Assembly (NCBI RefSeq): GCF_021545335.1
Contig: NZ_CP089312.1
Location: 3,286,001-3,350,000, forward strand
Reading direction: 5' to 3'
Source: Streptomyces sp. GQFP
Lineage (GTDB): Bacteria; Actinomycetota; Actinomycetes; Streptomycetales; Streptomycetaceae
Length of the DNA stretch: 64,000 nucleotides
Below the pieces are notes generated by a model. That model was not told the DNA's origin. It ran no database searches and saw only the letters and a program-made list of their open reading frames with translations. Both the position numbers and the translations under genes were made by a program. This document shows positions 60,580 through 64,000 of this stretch, piece by piece (within the stretch, counting starts at the first letter, position 1; every line of letters begins with the position of its first letter).

Positions 60580-60776
60580 CTTCGCCCCCGCCGCCCCTAC
60601 CCGTTCCCATCCTCGGGGGCTGCCGCCCCCGAACCCCCACCACGGCCCTGAACGGGCCTTGTCCTCAAACGCCGGACGGGCTGACAAACCAGCCCGTCCG
60701 GCGTTTGAGGACAAAGGGGGGTCTGGGGGCGCAGCCCCCAGGGATGGGACGGGTAGGGGCGGCGGGGGCGAAAAAA
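60580..60776. terminator. Giant imperfect palindrome between convergent genes
   Basis: An inverted repeat of about 195 bp. The centre is a perfect 25-base-arm hairpin (60659-60683 and 60690-60714, loop ACAAAC), an intergenic hairpin type with GCGTTTGAGGACAA. Outside it, smaller GGGGGC-type hairpins and arms such as TTCGCCCCCGCCGCCCCTAC (left) and GTAGGGGCGGCGGGGGCGAA (right) pair. It lies between the TetR gene and the convergent YyaL-type gene and should stop transcription from both sides. Confidence 0.85.
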
Positions 60777-60799
60777 GCCCGCTACAGGCACCGCCCGTT

Positions 60800-62833
60800 T
60801 CAGCCACCCAGCGCCACCCGCAACCCCTCCGGATCAGTCGTCGGCGCATCACACGTGAAGTTCCGGCACACATACGCCGTCGGCGCACCCCCAACCAGCG
60901 GCCGCCCCGCCAACAACGGCAACTCGTCACTGTCCGCAACCCCCACAGCGACAACAGCCCCCGGAGCGGTAGCGAGAAGCGCCGTACGGTGCAGAGCGAT
61001 TGTGGCCGGATCACCGAGGTCCGGCCCGACGACCGCAACCTCCCGAGGCCCGTCGAGCAACGCCTCGGCAACAGCAAGCCCCCACCCGATGAACCGAGGC
61101 ACACGCGGCCCAAGCGCCTTCACCACCCCCAACGCCCGCTCGGCAGCGACCCGATGAGGCTCGGCCCCGGTCTGCGCGGCATACGCGAGCAACGCCCCCG
61201 CAGCAGCACTCCACCCGGAGGGCACCGCGTTGTCGGTCGGATCCTGAGGCCGCCGAATGAGCTGCTCGGCATCACTCGCCGTGTCGTACAAGGACCCTGA
61301 CTCGGCATCGACGAACCGCACGAGCACATGGTCGAGCAGCAACCCGGCGAACTCCAGCCACACCCCCTCCCCCGTCACGGAGGCCAGCGCGAGGAACCCC
61401 TCGGCGACATCGGCGTAGTCCTCCAACACCCCGGCGTTCGCCCCGACTTGACCGTCCTTGCTGGTACGGGCGAGATGCGCCCGGTCGTCCAGATGAACCC
61501 GTACGAGAAGATCGGCGGCGGCCAGCGCGGCGTCGACAAGGTCGGGCCGCTCGAAGTACGCGCCGGTCTCGGCAAGCGCGGCGATGGCGAGCCCGTTCCA
61601 GGCGGCGACCACCTTGTCGTCCCGCCCGGGAGCAGGCCGCGCGGCACGGGCATCGAGCAACCGCACCCGAATGGAGTCGACCTTCTCGGCGTCGAACACA
61701 CCCTCATGCTGCGGAAGTTGAAGAACAGAGGCCCCCTCCTCGAAGGTGCCGGCCTCCGTCACCCCGAAGTAGTGCGCGGCAAGCTCCGCGTCCTCGGCCC
61801 CGAGCACCTCGGCGAGCTGGGCCGGCGTCCAGACGTAGTAAGCACCCTCGACATGATTACCGCTCCCGTCATCACTGTCGGCGTCGAGCGCGGAAGCGAA
61901 CCCCCCTTCATTGGTACGGAGTTCACGCACCATGAAGTCGGCGGTCTCCAGGGCGACGCGCCGGGCGAGCTCGGAGCCGGTGGCGCGCCAGAGGTGGGCA
62001 TACACGCGACACAAAAGCGCATTATCATAGAGCATCTTCTCGAAGTGGGGCACAACCCACTCCCGGTCCACGGAGTACCGGGCGAACCCACCCCCGAGCT
62101 GGTCGTAGATCCCGCCCCGGGCCATGCGCTCACAGGTGTCCTGGGCCATCTGCAACGCCCCCTCGGCCCCCGTACGGGCCGCGTGCCGCAGCAGGAACTC
62201 CAGCACCATGGACGGCGGAAACTTCGGCGCCCCACCGAATCCGCCGCGCTGGGCGTCGTACTCCCGGGTGAGCCCGAGCAGCGCCCGCGCCTGCTCCTCC
62301 TCGCCGGGCGCCTCGGCGGCGCCGTACTCGATCTCCCGCCCGGCAAGGTCCCGCGTGATCTTCCCGGCGACCTCGGCGACCTCGTCCCGCCGGTCGGTCC
62401 AGGCGGCCCGGACCCCCTCCAGCACCTGCCGGAAGGAGGGCATGCCACTGCGGGGCGCGGGCGGGAAGTACGTACCGAAGTAGAAGGGCTCGGCCTCGGG
62501 CGTGAGGAACACGGTCATGGGCCAGCCGCCCTGCCCGGTCGCCGCCTGGACGGCCTCCATGTAGACGGCGTCAACGTCCGGCCGCTCCTCACGGTCGACC
62601 TTGACGCTGACGAAGTGCTCGTTGAGATAGTCGGCGGTGGCCTGGTCCTCGAAGGACTCGTGCGCCATCACATGACACCAGTGACAACTGCTGTACCCGA
62701 CGCTGAGCAGCACCGGTTTGCCACTCCGCCGAGCCTCCTCGAACGCCTCGGCCGACCACGGCCACCAGTCGACGGGGTTGTCGGCGTGCTGGAGGAGGTA
62801 AGGGGACGTCTCATGGGCCAGTCGGTTCGGCAT
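60800..62833 (-). CDS. YyaL/SSP411-type thioredoxin-domain protein (DUF255)
   Basis: A 677-residue protein. The start is ATG 62833 ([26 protein letters not shown]), GGAGG two bases upstream; ATG 62842 adds three residues. The N-terminal domain has the thioredoxin motif [16 protein letters not shown] (Cys-His-Trp-Cys, about 48-51). The C-terminal half is an (alpha/alpha) barrel-like region with [35 protein letters not shown], and [20 protein letters not shown]. The family is widespread and linked to redox or carbohydrate-related functions that remain unclear. It is convergent with the TetR gene and upstream faces the NTPase at 63035. Confidence 0.9.
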   Translation of the reverse strand: MPNRLAHETSPYLLQHADNPVDWWPWSAEAFEEARRSGKPVLLSVGYSSCHWCHVMAHESFEDQATADYLNEHFVSVKVDREERPDVDAVYMEAVQAATGQGGWPMTVFLTPEAEPFYFGTYFPPAPRSGMPSFRQVLEGVRAAWTDRRDEVAEVAGKITRDLAGREIEYGAAEAPGEEEQARALLGLTREYDAQRGGFGGAPKFPPSMVLEFLLRHAARTGAEGALQMAQDTCERMARGGIYDQLGGGFARYSVDREWVVPHFEKMLYDNALLCRVYAHLWRATGSELARRVALETADFMVRELRTNEGGFASALDADSDDGSGNHVEGAYYVWTPAQLAEVLGAEDAELAAHYFGVTEAGTFEEGASVLQLPQHEGVFDAEKVDSIRVRLLDARAARPAPGRDDKVVAAWNGLAIAALAETGAYFERPDLVDAALAAADLLVRVHLDDRAHLARTSKDGQVGANAGVLEDYADVAEGFLALASVTGEGVWLEFAGLLLDHVLVRFVDAESGSLYDTASDAEQLIRRPQDPTDNAVPSGWSAAAGALLAYAAQTGAEPHRVAAERALGVVKALGPRVPRFIGWGLAVAEALLDGPREVAVVGPDLGDPATIALHRTALLATAPGAVVAVGVADSDELPLLAGRPLVGGAPTAYVCRNFTCDAPTTDPEGLRVALGG

Positions 62834-62858
62834 GGCCTCCATCCTGCCCCAGCAGAAC

Positions 62859-62920
62859 GCGCCCCGCTTTTAGGGGCGCGGGGAACTGCGCGACCAGCCC
62901 CCACCGGCCCGCACCCGCCA
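62859..62920. repeat. Interspersed GC-rich palindromic repeat, copy 5
   Basis: GCGCCCCGCTTTTAGGGGCG hairpin followed by CGGGGAACTGCGCGACCAGC. Reverse-complement orientation relative to copies 1, 2 and 4, matching copy 3. Located upstream of the YyaL gene, between divergent genes. Confidence 0.8.
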
Positions 62921-63034
62921 AACAACAGACACCCGAACGACGAGTAGGCCCACCCCCGACGCCCCCTCGCCCGAATGCCCCCTACGCAGGACACTTGACC
63001 AAGCAGAAGCCGTCATTGCCAGAGGGGGACACAC

Positions 63035-64000
63035 CATGCGGGACAGCCACCGGGCGGAAGCCGAGCGGCTGTTGGTCCGGGCCGTGGAGGAAGAGGTGCG
63101 CCGGTCCGGCGGACGTACCGACGGGGGCGTGCTGCTCACGCGGGCGCGCGGCGCGCTGGACGCCATGGCGCAGTCGTCCGCGGAGGAGTACGAGGCGTAC
63201 ACGCGGGCGCTCGACGAGGCGAAGGCCGGACAGCTCACGTTCGGGCAGCGCTACGCCCGCGAGGGAGCCGGAACTCCCTTGCTGGTGGCGGCTGTTGCCG
63301 CCCTGGCCGCAGGCGTCGCCGACCTCGCGCTCGGCACCGGCGCAGGCACCGCCGCCGGCACCGCGCTCACCGTCGGCGTCGTCGGCGCCGCAGCGACCGT
63401 CCTCAAGGTGACCGCCTCGCACCTCCCCGCCGCCCACCATCGCGCCGGTGCCGTGAGCCAGCCCGGCGGTCCCGAGCAGCTGCGGCTGACCTGGCTGACG
63501 GCGCTGGAGGTACGCGGTATCCGCCCGTTCCTCGACCAGCAGCGGGTGCTCAGCGCGTCCACCGGGCCGAAGAAGAAAGGGCCGCAGCTGCGCGGCACCG
63601 ACAAGAGTGCGGCGGCCCGCAGCCGTAGCGTCCTCGAGCAGTCGTTCGCCCAACTCCCGGAGCCGGACGAGCCGTTCGCGGGCCGGCGCCAGGAGCTGGC
63701 CCGGATCCGGCAGTGGGTGCACGCGGCCCGGGCGAGTACGGAGACCCGGCCGACCCTGGTCGTCCTGCACGGCGCGTCCGGCAGTGGCCGCAGCGCGCTG
63801 GCGATCCACGCGGCGCACGATCTGCGGGACCAGTTCCGGGGCGCGTGCGTGGTGGATCTGCGCGGCGACAGCCAGGAGGAGCCGCCGCTGCCCACCCGCG
63901 ACGCCCTCCTGCACCTGCTGAACCGGCTCGGCGCCTCCCGCGAGCAGCTGCTCTTCCGTGAGCGTTCGTCACCGGACCAGCAGGTCAGAAGGCTGGGCGA
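63035..64000 (+). CDS. STAND/NB-ARC-type NTPase, 5' part (runs off window)
   Basis: An open frame of 322 codons from ATG 63035 (AGAGGGGGA six bases upstream) to the window edge. The first 70 residues are helical (AEAERLLVRAVEEEVRRSG), then a hydrophobic, Ala/Gly-rich stretch (about 83-120, LLVAAVAALAAGVADLALGTGAGTAAGTALTVGVVGAAATV) may be a membrane hairpin. A P-loop-like segment follows: LVVLHGASGSGRSALAIHAAHDL (about 246-268), where the usual Lys of Walker A is Arg. The rest of the NTPase, and the sensor domain expected downstream, lie beyond the window. Confidence 0.72.

Noticed and set aside
1..64000. CRISPR arrays, tRNA or rRNA genes and complete insertion sequences
   Set aside because: No spacer-type regular repeat, cloverleaf, rRNA core, or transposase with inverted repeat ends was recognised by eye; a covariance-model search would be needed to exclude small RNA genes.

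Overview
The window is about 70% G+C or higher, with dense short-spaced genes, GTG starts, TAGRRT-like -10 boxes and families typical of Streptomyces (Tad pilus locus, SigE-family sigma factor, WhiJ-like XRE/DUF397/ATPase set, IclR-governed sugar and amino-acid genes, STAND NTPases with WD40 repeats). I infer a Streptomyces or close relative chromosome; no rRNA, tRNA, CRISPR array or complete insertion sequence was recognised.

Layout. 1-5.7 kb (minus strand): part of a Tad/Flp pilus operon, with a zinc-ribbon protein, CpaB, a CpaE-TadE fusion, TadE, TadA and the start of TadB. 6-17.9 kb: a polymorphic-toxin island. An RHS protein ends in a YwqJ-type deaminase toxin and is followed without a gap by a tandem SUKH-3 immunity protein and further immunity-like genes. 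Around it lie duplicated and partly decayed copies of a lipoprotein/secreted-protein pair and of Imm50-like genes. 17.9-26.3 kb: SigE-family sigma factor with a membrane partner, Nramp transporter, a HATPase protein and a large LuxR regulator (both carrying in-frame repeat expansions), and a secreted zinc carboxypeptidase.

26.3-34 kb: a cluster that reads as D-amino-acid use: GntP/DsdX-type permease, RidA, IclR regulator, KdgK-like kinase and, divergently, a DSD1-type PLP deaminase and a D-aminoacylase. A palindromic operator lies in the shared promoter. 34-36.6 kb: secreted trypsin-like protease, then a TetR/YcaC-like hydrolase divergent pair. 36.6-42.9 kb: a segment bounded by 99-bp direct repeats, holding a broken KAP NTPase, an acyltransferase and an HTH-nSTAND-WD40 giant with a large inverted repeat at its promoter. 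42.8-46.2 kb: WhiJ-like cluster and an AT-richer gene that resembles an HslV-like threonine protease.

46.5-64 kb: AlaA-type aminotransferase, a small conserved protein, a four-gene operon with TelA and a solute-binding/VWA fusion, a secreted delta-60/DUF11/RTX-repeat protein, GTP-type PEP carboxykinase, hemolysin III-type membrane protein, an MFS exporter with its TetR regulator under a palindrome, a nearly 200-bp giant palindrome between convergent genes, a YyaL-type thioredoxin-domain protein, and the start of another NTPase cut by the window end. Five copies of one GC-rich palindromic repeat are scattered between genes.
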